Assembly (NCBI GenBank): GCA_013146195.2
Contig: CM028384.1
Coordinates: forward strand, 73,011,990 to 73,075,989
Length of the DNA: 64,000 bases
Origin: Codonopsis lanceolata
Taxonomy: Eukaryota > Streptophyta > Magnoliopsida > Asterales > Campanulaceae
Direction: 5' to 3'
A program made the position numbers and the translations under genes. This document shows positions 21,817-32,929 of the stretch, in pieces. The notes beneath the pieces are model-generated. The model saw nothing but the letters and a program-made list of their open reading frames with translations, had not been told where the DNA came from and made no database searches. Each line of letters starts with the position of its first letter. Within the stretch, counting starts at the first letter, position 1.

Positions 21817-23873
21817 TGTTGGAATATGCTTCTTGATAATCAAATTATCTTGTTGCATATCCCTAATATTTTGATTTGCTTGTTCCCATTACAGTGTGTC
21901 ATAACAAGTGGCTAAAAGGTCTGCGTGCCGGTTAGTATGACAGTTTGTTTTGACTACACATAGGTCTAAGATTAGGTCGTCCTAGTCTAGTCCTAACCTC
22001 CTCATAGATGATTGAACAGAACAACACCTCATATGCACAAAGCACTAGTAGACTTGCTAAAGTCTCAAAAGGCTCTTCGCAAAACTCGTCACCAGCAGAC
22101 TTGTTGAATGCATTAAAGGACACCCTGAAGACTCATCACCAGCAGACGTGCTACAGTGACAAAGTCCCAAAGGATTCCTCACCAGCAAACTTGTCAAGTG
22201 CATCTCGAAGACACCTTGAAGACCCACCAGCAAATCTGTTATAGTTTGAATGTTCACTTCAACGAGCATCAGTCTTTCTTTCAAGATAGACTCACCCTTG
22301 AACATCAGACTAGCAGACTTTATTCTGTACGTGTTTCAGAGGAGTCAAGATTGCAGTAGATCAAGACAAAGACAAAAGTATTCAGGTTTCAAGAGCCATT
22401 CAAATCCTCGTGAAGCCTGACATCATTGATACTGCAAGATCTTTTCTCTCTCCTGAGATCTGTAAAAGAATTCACTTTATTGGACAGATCGTCCAGACAG
22501 TGCATCAGATGTCAGACTTACTTTTCAGGAACCTATCAATGACAGTCTGACAGGCAACCAGTTTAGGACTTTAAAGACAAAGACTTTATCCATCGGTCAA
22601 AGGTCCAGCTGAACAACATATCTCTATCCAGTGGACTTCAATATACAACATCTCTAACGGATATAAATTTTATCTTCAAATCTCAAATATAAAAGGATAT
22701 CTCTTCTACTCTTCAAAGTGAGAGGACATGAAGACAAATATAGAGACAACCAGAGTCTCTGTATCTGCATCAAGAACTTCGAAGAAGAAAAGAGATTGAC
22801 AACGAGATCGTTTTCACCAACGCATCTCAGATCTCTACATCCTGATTGCAGTGAGCCTACCCAGACCTTAGCAACTCATCTTCTGTGAATTGCTAAGAAG
22901 AATCACCTTGAAGAAGAGAAGAGAAATCAGAGATCATCTACAGTCAAGATTCTCGTCTTGGTCAAGAACCCAATTCTTGATTTGAGTTCTTCATCCTTTT
23001 TCGAAGAACTCAGCCTTTAGCTGAAGCTTCAGAAACCTATTTCTAAAGCTAAAGGTCAAGTCGTTGATCAATTTGAAGATTAACTCAAATGTTGCCCAAG
23101 GAAGATGAAGAGCTGTCTGTACATATTGCATTCATATCTTCAGATTTGTATTCTGATACAAATGTTGTTGATTATGTAATATTCAATCATCTTAGGAGGT
23201 CGAGTGTTTTGCACTCATTCGTTTAGATATTTATTATCTGAACGAATAACCATAGTGTCTTCTCATCACTGTTTCTCATCTCGTCTCCTATTGTCCTTTG
23301 TACTTAAGAGTTTGTCTATAAACGATTAAGTACAAGATTTGGGGATTGATGAAGATGAGAACATAAATTTTTATAGAGATTCTAGGTTGATGTAATCTGT
23401 AATTTATCCTTGAATAAATTCAGATGTTCTTTCAAATATTCATCTTTCAATCTTTATCTCTCTATGTGCTTTTCATAAACTGATTTCTCTTTTGTAAAGG
23501 CACATTTCAATGACTTCCTAAAACCTGCATTTTGGAAGAAGGATTAAGTATGCTGTTGTTCTGATCATATAATCGTGTACAGCTGCTTAAGACTTCTTAA
23601 AACCTTAGCCTAAATATTTTCGCTGCTTAAACTCTTTCAAAACAGGCTTTTGTTTTATTGACGGGTCACCAGCAGAGTTCATAACTCTGTTGAGAGCAAG
23701 TCTTCTGTCCTGTTCTGATTTGTTCTAAACTAACAACAGACATGCTCTATAAAGTTAACCGTCTATACCACTAAAACCTATACTTTATGTATATCTAAAA
23801 GAAAAGTTTTTTATGTGGTAAAATAGGCTATTCACCCCCCTCTAGCCTATTTGAGCTTTATTGCGGACCAACA
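21817..23873 (+). mobile_element. Solo LTR, 2057 bp
   Basis: It runs from TGTTGGAATATGC to GGACCAACA, so TGTTGG and CCAACA form an inverted pair. A perfect 5-bp target duplication ACTAT lies on both sides (21812-21816 and 23874-23878). It contains no coding sequence and no internal element sequence, which is the signature of a solo LTR left by LTR-LTR recombination. A TATAAAAGG box lies at 22688-22696 on the plus strand. The CTATTCACCCCCCTCTAG string near its end is of a type common in large plant copia LTRs (SIRE-like). It sits in the leader of the outer gypsy element. Confidence 0.85.
22075..22245 (+). repeat. About 46-bp degenerate tandem repeat in the solo LTR
   Basis: Three to four units of about 46 bases are each marked by CACCAGCAGAC or CACCAGCAAA. 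They lie in the first fifth of the LTR, in the presumed U3 region upstream of the TATA box, where such repeats often hold enhancer sites. Confidence 0.55.
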
Positions 23874-23878
23874 ACTAT

Positions 23879-24166
23879 TTATTCCTATTATTATTACATG
23901 TTTGTCATAATCCCTAAAATAAAATTGATAGAATAAAAGAATATTTACATGTGGGGCTTTTCGCCAGTAGAAATGTAAATTACAAATGTTGGTTGTCAAC
24001 GCAAACAGTAACAATCACTACAATGTATTGTGTTGACAAATCAATTGATATTTTCAACATATATATTTATAAACAATAAAAATCTAGACTATGTGTAAAA
24101 GCATATCAAGTGTGTAAAAATAATTTATCAACAAAAAAAAAATTAAGTCTAGCCCTTTTTTTTTTT
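23879..24166 (-). other. Short gypsy leader segment between nested insertions
   Basis: AT-rich, non-coding sequence between the solo LTR and the MULE. It ends in the poly-T tract at 24156-24166, where the MULE inserted. Confidence 0.45.
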
Positions 24167-25869
24167 GGCAAAACCCTACATTTGGCCACCCAACTTTTCA
24201 AAAAATTGCAAGGCGGCCACCGAAAGTTTAAAACTTGCAATGAGGCCAATGAACTAAATTTATGTTGCAAGTGTGCCCATATTTTGGATGTCTGTTAGCT
24301 CCACCGTTAAATATGAGTGAAATCCATATTTTGCCCCCCTTTAATTAACAATTATTCCCTTTATGTGATATTAGAAACCCAAAGGGGTCTAATGGAAAAA
24401 AAAAATCACATATAAACCCTCTTCATCTCCCATCTTTCTCTCTCTCTTCTGCCCGATCTCCAGCAAATCGCGTCTGGTGGACAGAATCTTCGGGTCTGTT
24501 TGGGAATTGGGTTGCTGGGTGTCTGAATGGCTGGGGAGATGAATGGACCAGTTGTGGATTTGGGCAAAGGGGGCGACGCCGGCGGCTATGTGGAGGCTAA
24601 ACGAAGGGAAGGTGGACACCGGATGGCGGTGAGGATGCTGGACGTTAAAGACGGAGAGAATTCGGTAAGTTGATTGGGGATGAACGGAGATGGAAGCGAC
24701 TAGAAATTAACTGGAAGGGGTTATCGGCAGTTGGACCTTGGTGGAGCTTTTGTGATATGAAGGAGATGGCGGCAAAAATGAAGGGTTCAAGCTAGATGTG
24801 GAGCTCGACCAGACATGGCGGGTGGCGAATCTGGGAGATGAAGCCCGGCGAGGAGATGGAGATTAAATGGAGGGGCGTCGGTGATGGATGAAGGGAGGTA
24901 GAACGTCGGGTGATGGTGGAGATCGGGTTACAAAAGGGCGGCAATGTTGATTGATTAGGCGTAGGGAGACGGCAGCGGGCTTGGTGTGAACGAATTAGAG
25001 AGAGAGAGAGAGAGAGAGAGACGGGAGGGAGATGGCGTCGCCTGCTAGTTCACCGGAGAAGGAGGAGCTGCTGGGTTTATATAGGGGCCGGACCAAGCCT
25101 GCATCACTTCAATCTGCCTCAATAGAGGTCTAGTAAATTCAGGGAGTTGTGTGACCAACTCTTCGCATCGGTGCTCACTTGTGTTTGGTATATATCGCCG
25201 ACCTCTTTCATCTTCTCCGGCGAATCTCCATCGCCGACGTCAGATCCGCCTCTCCCTTCACCCACATCTGGCCAAACCTCCCCCACTCTGCATCACCGCC
25301 CCAGATCCATTCCAGATCTGGCCGGCGAGACTCCATTGTTGGGCTAGCAACCTTTTTTCTCTATCTAGAAATCCAGCAAAGCAAGCCCACCTCTGTTTGT
25401 TCCGATCAAACCCAGTAATTCTGTTTCGAAAATGAAAAAGTAAACATCAAACAATCCCAAATCTAAGAGTGTAAATCGACAACACTGTCAGTGTTCGAGA
25501 TCGAGCAACAGTGGCAATCAAAGATGCGGGGCAAAGAAAGATGAAATCGAAGAAAAAAGAAGACAACATATTTATGAAATCAAAGAAAGATGAAATCTAG
25601 TAGTAGTAAGAAAGAAGACGACATATTTATAAAAAAAAATTCAGTTAGACCCATTTGGGTTTCTAATATCACATAAAGAGAATAATTGTTATTTAAAGGG
25701 GGCAAAATAGGGATTTCACTTATATTTAAAGATGGAGCTAACGGACATCCAAAATATGGGCACGCTTGCAACATAAATTTAGTTCAGTGGCCTCATTGCA
25801 AGTTTTAAACTTTCGGTGGCCGTCTTGCAATTTTTTGAAAAGTTTGATGGCAAAATGGAGGGTTTTGCC
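24167..25869. mobile_element. MULE (Mutator-like element) with long inverted repeats
   Basis: The element is 1703 bp with terminal inverted repeats of about 227 bp (24167-24392 and 25643-25869) that I judge about 90% identical. The ends are GGCAAAACCC / GGGTTTTGCC. Runs of about 10 T on both sides (24156-24166 and 25870-25879) are consistent with a 9-10-bp target duplication in a poly-T site. Long inverted repeats with 9-10-bp duplications are the MULE pattern. No transposase is present, so it is non-autonomous. Confidence 0.85.
24420..25440. other. GC-rich gene-like interior of the MULE
   Basis: Between its inverted repeats the MULE carries GC-rich sequence unlike its surroundings. It looks like the 5' regions of plant genes: CGCCGGCGGCTATG and GGAGATGGAGATT on the left, and CCATCGCCGACG and CCAGATCTGGCC on the right. 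A (GA)n run is at 24998-25020. Short open frames occur on both strands but none matches a family I know. It may be a captured gene fragment (Pack-MULE), but the donor is not identified. Confidence 0.45.
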
Positions 25870-25893
25870 TTTTTTTTTTCAAAAAAAAACCAA

Positions 25894-25913
25894 TGTCCCC
25901 TGCAGAGTCGCCA
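25894..25913 (-). other. Gypsy primer-binding site, tRNA-Arg type
   Basis: Read on minus this is TGGCGACTCTGCAGGGGACA. It resembles the complement of the 3' end of plant tRNA-Arg (TGGCGACTCCACTGGGGA) with three mismatches. It lies one base from the LTR and fixes the gypsy element's direction. The MULE has inserted only about 15 bases beyond it. Confidence 0.7.
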
Positions 25914-25914
25914 C

Positions 25915-27145
25915 TGTGAGAACCCCATTTCGCGATCGCCCCCGCACGTGAGAAGTGGGTAACTAGGAAATATCAGAGCGCGTGGAATGCACTCGGTCTC
26001 GCCGTGGACTCTAAAAATGTGTGTATAGAGTCGTCACCTCTATTTTAAGGTTAAACAGAGAAAAACCAATTGTACCAGAAAATGTATAGGTTCGAAGGCT
26101 AGGTTACGAGTTGGGAAGAAGTTAAGCACCCAACTCACCATTTCGGCCTTATTTTAGGGTTTAAATAAATTAACATGCTTTTAGTCTAGAAAAAGCATTT
26201 TATATATATATATATATATATATATCATGGATACTTTTATATTTACAACAAGCATAATTACTTTATTTACATTTTTATTTACTATTTATATTATCTAATT
26301 ATAATAATATTATTATTATTATTATTTACATTGCATGCATAATATTAATATTCTACATTTGTATTAACGAGACAAGATAATAAATTGATACTTACCTCTT
26401 GTAGCGTGAATGTCTGACTTGGTATATACGTCTAGGCTTTAGCCCACTAGGCGCTCGAAGACTTTAAATGTGCTTCCCCTATCCTTCTGAGAAAGGAAAT
26501 CTTTCTTCTTGTGGTGTGTGGTGGTGTGTTATGTTGTGGTGTGTGATCGGCTTGCCGGGGGGCAAAGGTTGGATCTTCGGATGGCTCGCTTCAGGGCGAG
26601 AAGCCTTTCTTCTTTTTCGGCTTCTTCAGCAGAGGAGGCTTCGGGAAGGCGTGTTGTGAGTGTGAGTGTCTTGTGTAAATGCGGAGTGAATTTGTGTATG
26701 TATTGTGTGTGTTGAGAATGAGAGTCCGAAGCCTCTATTTATAAGAGATGAACGGTTGATTAAACGCCGGTGTTCTCTCACAAACATTGCATGGTGTGCC
26801 AGGTGGAAGCCTGGGAACGAAACAACACATGATACACGAGGCGGCTGAAGGAAGCGGCAGCGTTTAAGCTGCCTGGAGGAGACAAATGGGAGGGAACGAC
26901 TCCCTCATGTGGTGTGCGGCACCAAGAGGTTGGGAGCGGCTCCATGTGTGCTTTTTACGGCCAAATTGGACTTTCAGTCAGACCCTTTGTGTTATGTTTT
27001 GTTGTGTTTGCATTTAACGCTCGTTAAGTCTAGTTATCTGTAACTTTAACGGAAAGTAATGTTTGTTTGTCCAATTGTTTTGTAAAATATATGTTATCAT
27101 TATTATAGGACATTATCGTAGGCGCACGAAATTGGGGTGTCTACA
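25915..27145 (-). repeat. Gypsy 5' LTR
   Basis: This 1231-bp LTR reads TGTAGACACCCCAATTTC at its minus-strand start (27145) and ends GGGGTTCTCACA at 25915, next to the primer site. A canonical TATA box (TATAAATAG) lies on the minus strand at 26735-26743. (TA)n (26202-26224) and (TTA)n (26307-26327) runs are inside. No second copy was found. Confidence 0.75.
26735..26743 (-). promoter_or_regulatory. TATA box of the gypsy LTR
   Basis: TATAAATAG on the minus strand, about 410 bases into the LTR, is followed by a pyrimidine/CA-rich stretch that would hold the transcript start. This is the expected U3/R layout. Confidence 0.6.
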
Positions 27146-27146
27146 A

Positions 27147-27322
27147 TTGTAGTTTAATAGTTTAACTGTCTAGTCTAATTGTACTGCGGTTCATCAATTT
27201 TATTGTATTAATTTTATACCGCGGTTCAATAGTTTAACTGCCTAGTCTAATTGCACTACGGTTCATCAATTTTACACCACAGTTCAATAGTTTAACTGCC
27301 AAATATAATTACACTGTGGTTG
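27147..27322 (+). repeat. Degenerate minisatellite, right half
   Basis: About two and a half units of roughly 60-72 bases have TTCAATAGTTTAACTGCC, TAATTGCACTACGG and TTCATCAATTTTATT blocks. It begins right after the gypsy LTR and belongs to the same family as 2111-2222. Confidence 0.6.
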
Positions 27323-27726
27323 AAAATCGTAATGAAATAGATCATGTCCTTAGTCTTCTTCTTTCTTCTCCTCCGTCGTAAGCCTTCTTATTCCTCCTCC
27401 TTCGCCTTCGTCTGTACTATGAAAATCTTCTAGCCCAACATTTTTTCATTAAAGTTTCGTAGTTAATGATTAAAAAAACTCATTTACATATAATTGAAAA
27501 CTTATGGTTCACAAATCATAGATCATAACTTGTATGGGCCAACAGGGCTCCTTCTTCTTCGTCACAGTTCATGATTGAATCAATTTATAGGGGACACACT
27601 AGCTTCTCTCTATCTCCCTTACTTTTTTTTTATTCATAATAAAACGAAAAAATTTATATCAAAAAATCTATCTAAAAACACTTGTGCCAAACATGCCCTT
27701 AAACAACACCATGACATTAACAACAA
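27323..27726. other. Intergenic, no gene seen
   Basis: There is a CT-rich stretch (27355-27412) and otherwise AT-rich sequence. Nothing was assigned. Confidence 0.4.
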
Positions 27727-28552
27727 CTAGTTTTACACCCGTACGTTAAACGTACAAAGAAAAATATTTTTAATTAAATAATATTCAAACAAAACGAATA
27801 AGCAAATCAAAATCAAAAGAATAAATTAAGAAAAAGTAATGTTTGAGGCTACTACTTAAATATAAATACATCATTTTATTGGTAATAATGTAGATTTTGA
27901 AAATTTTCCTTATACACAACATTTGTTGTTTTATTTGTTGGCTTTCCAACTTCATCAGTACTAATATCTTCAAGCGAAAATGGTTTGTTACCCTAGAACC
28001 TGCAATATACAATTGGCCATGACTAAATACTAGCTTCTTCAAGAAGGATCCTACATGCGAAAGTGATTGACCTTGACTTTTGTTAATTGTCATGACATAC
28101 GATACTACTAATGGAAATTATCTTTTTTGGAAACTTGAAAGATAACCACACATCTAATGGAGACAATGACATTCTTGATATAACATTTTGTCTCCAACAT
28201 TCCTTTCATTCAAAAAATTTACTTCAACAACGTGATTCTCAAGCATGGTAATGATTAGTCTTGTTCCCTTGCACAACCCTGCAACAGGGTTTATGTTTCT
28301 CAACAATATCACCGAAACATCAACCTTAAGTGTTAATTTATGGTTAGACAATGCTGAACACTTTATACTATTCAAAAACTATGTAGAATGATTGTCTTCA
28401 AACAAACTTGTGTTGTTCTCTTCCCTGCACATATAATTTGAACTCAAATAAGTTATTTCTTCTAAGTGATTGTTAGATATCATGTACTCATTTATGGTGT
28501 CAAAAACATCTAGAGTCGGGGAAAGTATAACCCTTCCTTGCAAATATGACAT
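27727..28552 (-). pseudogene. Helitron helicase C-terminal remnant and Helitron 3' end
   Basis: On the minus strand this is the end of a plant Helitron Rep/helicase protein. It has VILSPTLDVFDTINEYM (from 28552), then FLNSIKCSALSNHKLTLK, VSVILLRNINP and GLCKGTRLII (28375-28240), then MTINKSQGQSLSHVG and FSHGQLYIAGSRV (28093-27975). These are the last motifs of a PIF1-type superfamily 1 helicase; the usual Ala in LYVAxSRV is followed here by Gly. A TAG in place of a Glu codon near 28380 and a break near 28150-28095 inactivate it. The element's 3' end is the CTAG at 27727-27730, preceded on minus by a hairpin-forming GTACGTTTAACGTAC, with host A at 27726. The 5' end was not found. Confidence 0.8.
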
Positions 28553-28848
28553 GTTACAAAAGACTCAGCGGTTAAGGAAGAAAAAAAGAAGTACTTTTGC
28601 GGTTAAAAAAAATAGAGTATTTCAGCGATTAACATTTTAGAAAATAGGGACCGGCCCGTAATTATTTCTTACCAAAATGAGAAATAAAAAAACTCACCTT
28701 ATTGAAAAACACTAAAAGACCTACTATATATAAAACTCAACCCATTAAAATCTCACATCCACCCTTAAGCCTCATGTCATGTAAGTTGTCCCTTTTAATC
28801 TATTAATATAAAATAAAAACTTAGAAAAAATAATAATATTACGTGTAT
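28553..28848. other. AT-rich sequence, possible Helitron interior
   Basis: No coding similarity is visible. Read on the plus strand, CCTACTATATATAAAACTC near 28718 resembles the 5' end of a plant Helitron except for its first base. Confidence 0.3.
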
Positions 28849-28980
28849 TTTATATAAGACGGATCTCCTTAACCCGACCCACCGTGTGTTGGTGAGTTGC
28901 GTTGTGAGATAGTGAGACTTCCTCTTACGAATTAAAACTCATAAGATAGTCTTATCAGAGAACTAATCTTAAAAAAGCAA
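28849..28980 (+). mobile_element. MITE, foldback family copy 1
   Basis: AAGACGGATCTCC, CCCACCGTGTGTTGGTG and TTACGAATTAA are followed by ATAGTCTTATCAG. The ends are roughly complementary and the core is palindromic. Related copies lie at 48166-48310, 49250-49378 and 52495-52650. Confidence 0.5.
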
Positions 28981-29562
28981 TACACGACCTCAACACCTAA
29001 CCAAATTCAACATCTGACGTCTAACAAATACAACCCTTCAATTAAAACCCTTTATCTAGAATCCTTCATTTGACGTATATTTTTCCACTTCAAAATTTCA
29101 TTCACCTAACATTCGGTAAGAAATCGTAGCGATCTCTCCCCAGATTATTCAAATCCTTTTAATTTTTCATTGAGCTGAAAATTGAGCCTATATCATTTTG
29201 TTTTACATTATATTTCCTTGTACAGCCTTTAAAGTTTTTTTTTTTAAAAAATACAAATATAATAATCCCAGACTTCAATATTAAAATAAAGTCAAGTATT
29301 TAGTAAAAACATTGTTTAATGATAAATATTTTATTTTACTGTCCAAGATTTGTTATATTCTAAATTTTTAAATATACTTCTCGAGGTTATTTTGAAAAAA
29401 ATACATTGCTCAAATTTTGAGATTTGAATTTATAACTGATGAATTTATTTGTTACATTTCTTAATATTTTTTTATTTAACCATTCTTCATGCTTATAAAA
29501 AATATATAACTTTATAGTTAGACTATGTCAACAATTTCGTTGTTTATTTCAGCAGGGACTAA
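28981..29562. other. Intergenic, no gene seen
   Basis: AT-rich sequence without recognisable genes or element ends. Confidence 0.4.
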
Positions 29563-29640
29563 CTATTTCCTTGCGACTTTGACTTTGAGAATCCATTTAA
29601 ATCTTTGTTTGTAGACGTCTCTTAGGACAGATGGTATGGA
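29563..29640 (-). pseudogene. Possible start of a replication protein A-like gene
   Basis: A minus-strand ATG at 29638-29640 opens MASIPSVLRDVYKQRFKWI, followed by LKVKVARK and a stop. The beginning and the K-V-x-V-A/V-R pattern are like the first OB-fold of the RPA70-like proteins carried by plant Helitrons. It lies on the same strand as the Helitron helicase remnant about 1 kb away. Only about 26 residues support the call. Confidence 0.3.
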
Positions 29641-29824
29641 AGCCATAATAGTTGAAGTAAAAATTTTGGATTCAAAATATCTAAAGCTTATTTCGTGGCT
29701 GATTTTTTTTTTAAAAAACTTTGCAAAAGATTGGTTGAACATCCACAAAGAACATCCACAGACTTTATATAAATGTGATGTAGCAAAATCTCCTTTCGGT
29801 CTCACGCCACGCAAACTACTATTG

Positions 29825-31333
29825 TGATTGTCGGAATAACAGGAAGGGCTTTCGCTTCGTATCCTATTATTTTAGTGATCATCTAATGGTTCGCTACGCC
29901 ATTAAAAGCATTAAGAACACACAATAATAACCAAGCGCATGTGTAATACTTCGCAAAAAGAAACTCTCTATATTTTTTTACAATTTATGTTGGTAGCCGA
30001 GACAACTAAAATTGGTTAACTACGGGCTCTCGCATCTTATAGTCAACTCTAACCTCCCCGACCTCGCGAATGGCTAAGGTGGTTCGATCGCGTGTCAAAT
30101 CTAGTCTCATAATGGCTATCAGTGTGTCACAAAACACCAACTATTAAATTGATTGGTCCGAAATATAAAGGTAGCTCTCGCGGATCCTAAATATTTCTAA
30201 AATCATTTAATTATTGGCCAGATAATTGAAAGCATTAATTTCACAAAATAATAACCAATATGATTGTGTACTAAATAAAGAGATAAATTAAATTAAAACA
30301 CTACATTGGACATAAAAAATAATAGCATTTCCATAAATAATTGAAGCACAAACCAATTTAACAATTACAAAATAAATCATCCTAAGAAAATACAACAATA
30401 TATCAAAAGATAGGTTGAAAGAATTAAACCAAGTGTTGCTCGAATCCGAGGTTGAAATCTTTTGCAAATGCGTCCTTGGCTCTTGACTTGAAGCTCCAAA
30501 CCTTTAGAAGTGATCAAGCATCGGAGGAATGAGATGATTTTTTTTGTGAAATGGGGCTGGTGCCCCATTTGGGAACAAAGTCCCGAAATGGGGACTTGTT
30601 TTTCAAAAATGAGACTGCCTGGGAATAATATGAAGAAGGCAGCAAGGGCTGGAGAGGCATTTTAGGCAAGACATAAGAAAGCTATGGGTTGAATGGGAAG
30701 GAAAAGGAGGCTGGGTCGCGGGCTGGAGCTGGGTTGAACCAGGGTGAAGGGCGCGGGTCTGGCCAGGGGGAAATGGGCTGAGGTTGAGTGAGAGAATGGG
30801 CAGAGAAGTGGGCTGATGGGCTGGAAGTGCACGCGGGTCACCCGGATCCAGGAGCTGCACGCGGGTTGGCTGAGTGGAGGGAGGCAACAGATGTGCGACA
30901 CGTGGCTTCAGCCATTGGGCGACAACGCGCAATCACTTTTTGGAATAGGCGTCGGCTTCCCTGAACTTTATGTTTCTTGCTCCGGTGCCTCTAGACTCCT
31001 GATTTTTAGCGCCGTCGGCCAGCCCTTCCCAGGCTTTACAAATTCATCCTCCGTTAGTGATTTCAGCCTCCATTAACCTCTGTTAGCCCTCAATTGCCTT
31101 GGATCTCTTAACGGACTTAACATATTTTCACCAAATAAATTCCAATTCAACTTTTAAGCCCGGAATTGTCTTGAATTTCGTGCTAAACACCGTAAAAAAG
31201 CACGATTATGCATGGAAATCTACATTAAGCACAAATACACAAATAATAATATTTCCAAAGCATAATTAACTTTAAAATAACACAAAATAAAAGAAAATTC
31301 CTGGGAAAATTCGTGGAAATCTTGCGCTCATCA
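29825..31333 (-). mobile_element. Probable solo LTR of a LARD/gypsy family
   Basis: It begins TGATTGTCGG and ends GCTCATCA in plus notation, the same style of ends as the LARD at 6246 (TGATG...CATCA). The sequence near the right end (AACACAAAATAAAAGAAAA, then CGTGCTAAACACC) is characteristic of such LTRs read in reverse. The middle (30570-30960) is GC-rich and has spurious open frames on both strands. No clean 5-bp target duplication was found (TATTG versus ATAGG), so the boundaries are provisional. Confidence 0.45.
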
Positions 31334-32035
31334 ATAGGGCCTGAGATTCATCCGGAATCAAAAGTTATGCCTTTCGCAGTCTTCCGATAAAAAATTTGGT
31401 CCAAAAATTCCAAGGCTAGGTTGTTAGTATTACATGGGGAAGGGTATATTTTATGGTGCAGGAGATCTCAACTCGAATGAGGTGTACAGTGGATTTTACT
31501 TTGCTAATGAAAGTGCAAAAGCTTCAAGTCGCTGCGGATATTGATTGGACTAGACTTATTGATAGTTAACACAGTGCAAACGATAACAATTCGAAAATCA
31601 AGAAAATAAATAAATTAAAGGAGAGTGGCCGACATAGTGGCCCACCGTCAGAGAGCTGCAAACACCCCTCTACTCGCGCGTGTGACGCACGCGCTCCGTC
31701 CAAGCCAGCGGTGCCGTCCACTCTCTCTCCACGCGTCTCTCTCTCTCTCTCTCTTCCCTTCTTTGATTAAAAAGCAAGAATTTGAGAACCAAATTCTTCT
31801 TCAAGAATTCATCCTTTTAGTTCCAATTCCCCTTCCTAAATTAGAATTGGCTAAGAATAAATGAATGGAGATACTCTTAGTGTTTCTTCATGATTTTATT
31901 TTATTTATATTTGATATCAGTAATACGTATATTGATAAAAAAATGTTTTTGGCCGACTGTCAAAAAGCTGCAATTCGAATTGATGCATCGTAATACATTG
32001 TGTAAGTGATTCTTAGCTTGCCTCCAACTCATTAA
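31334..32035. other. Unassigned sequence with a CT-repeat region
   Basis: Around 31625-31760 the sequence is GC-richer and ends in (CT)n, resembling a promoter/5' untranslated region. The 79-codon open frame there has no domain. No downstream exon was found before the repeats begin at 32044. Confidence 0.35.
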
Positions 32036-32929
32036 TGAAATAGATAGGTGTGGGCATTCGGATTCGGGTTTTCGGGTCTCGATTTGAACCGATCGGGTCG
32101 GGTAATTTCGTGAACCTGCTTTGTAATTTATCTGATATGAGCCTTGGGTCGAGCGCCTTATAAACACATAAAACACCTGCAAAGCCCCTACTAATTACGG
32201 GCTAAACAAATCACATCTGATAAAACATAGTAGTTCCTGTGAATAATATAAACACCACAGCTTCTGAAAAGCCGGAAAAACAAAAAAACCCACAAGTTAT
32301 TACTCGAGAACTAAACACAATAGCTCCAGGCCAACCAACTAGTGAAATATAATACACTAGTAACATTTAAAACACATAATAGAGTTTATATATCTCTATA
32401 CATCCTCGTTCTCACCGCTATACAAAACAAGCCTTCCAGGAGCTACAACTCAATAACCCGCTAGCTCTCGCGTGTCTCACTGATCACACGTGAACTTCCG
32501 ATCTCACTGGATCAAACTCCTAGATAATTGCACACTAAAGTAAACAAAGACAGGGTGAGTGAAAACTTAGTAAGTTACTACATAATCTATATGACATGCT
32601 GTTACGCACATATAACCAAAACATAATACACAATACACCAATTATAGCAATTCATATACTTGCACACAATTCACGTTGATCATGTTATAATGCACATTGA
32701 CTCAACGTAATATAAACACATTCAGGATATAAATCAGTATCTCAATCTGATCTGTATCTGAGTTGACTCTGCAGGAGAGCTTTGATTTGTCCTACTATAA
32801 ACATTATAGTTGCGCTGCTGAAGCAATACACATTTATAAATGCGCCAGAAATCCAGAAAAACACTGTAGATATGTTGCTGTCGCGATACACATAATAAAC
32901 TGTCTGAATCTAATAGTATCCAGAACTGA

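Larger units (their letters stand above)
2490..27145 (-). mobile_element. Ty3/gypsy retrotransposon (Tat/Ogre-like), interrupted by nested insertions
   Basis: The outermost element of the nest reads on the minus strand. In order it has the 5' LTR (25915-27145), a primer site (25894-25913), a leader, gag (19279-20976) and pol (about 2880-6245). It is split by a LARD between gag and pol, a solo LTR in the leader and a MULE next to the primer site. Taking these out leaves about 7.9 kb of its own sequence. The order gag, protease/RT, RNase H, integrase is that of Ty3/gypsy. The RT sequence and the tRNA-Arg primer site fit the non-chromoviral Tat/Ogre group. No 3' LTR was found: the element ends at about 2490 against a (TA)n run. 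Many stops and frameshifts make it inactive. Confidence 0.75.

Noticed and set aside
22075..22245. CRISPR-like array of short repeats
   Set aside because: Degenerate 46-bp tandem units in a plant LTR; no uniform repeat/spacer structure and the wrong kind of genome.
30603..30932. Overlapping Pro/Ser-rich open frames on both strands
   Set aside because: The GC-rich, low-complexity middle of a probable LTR gives open frames in several phases; none has coding features.
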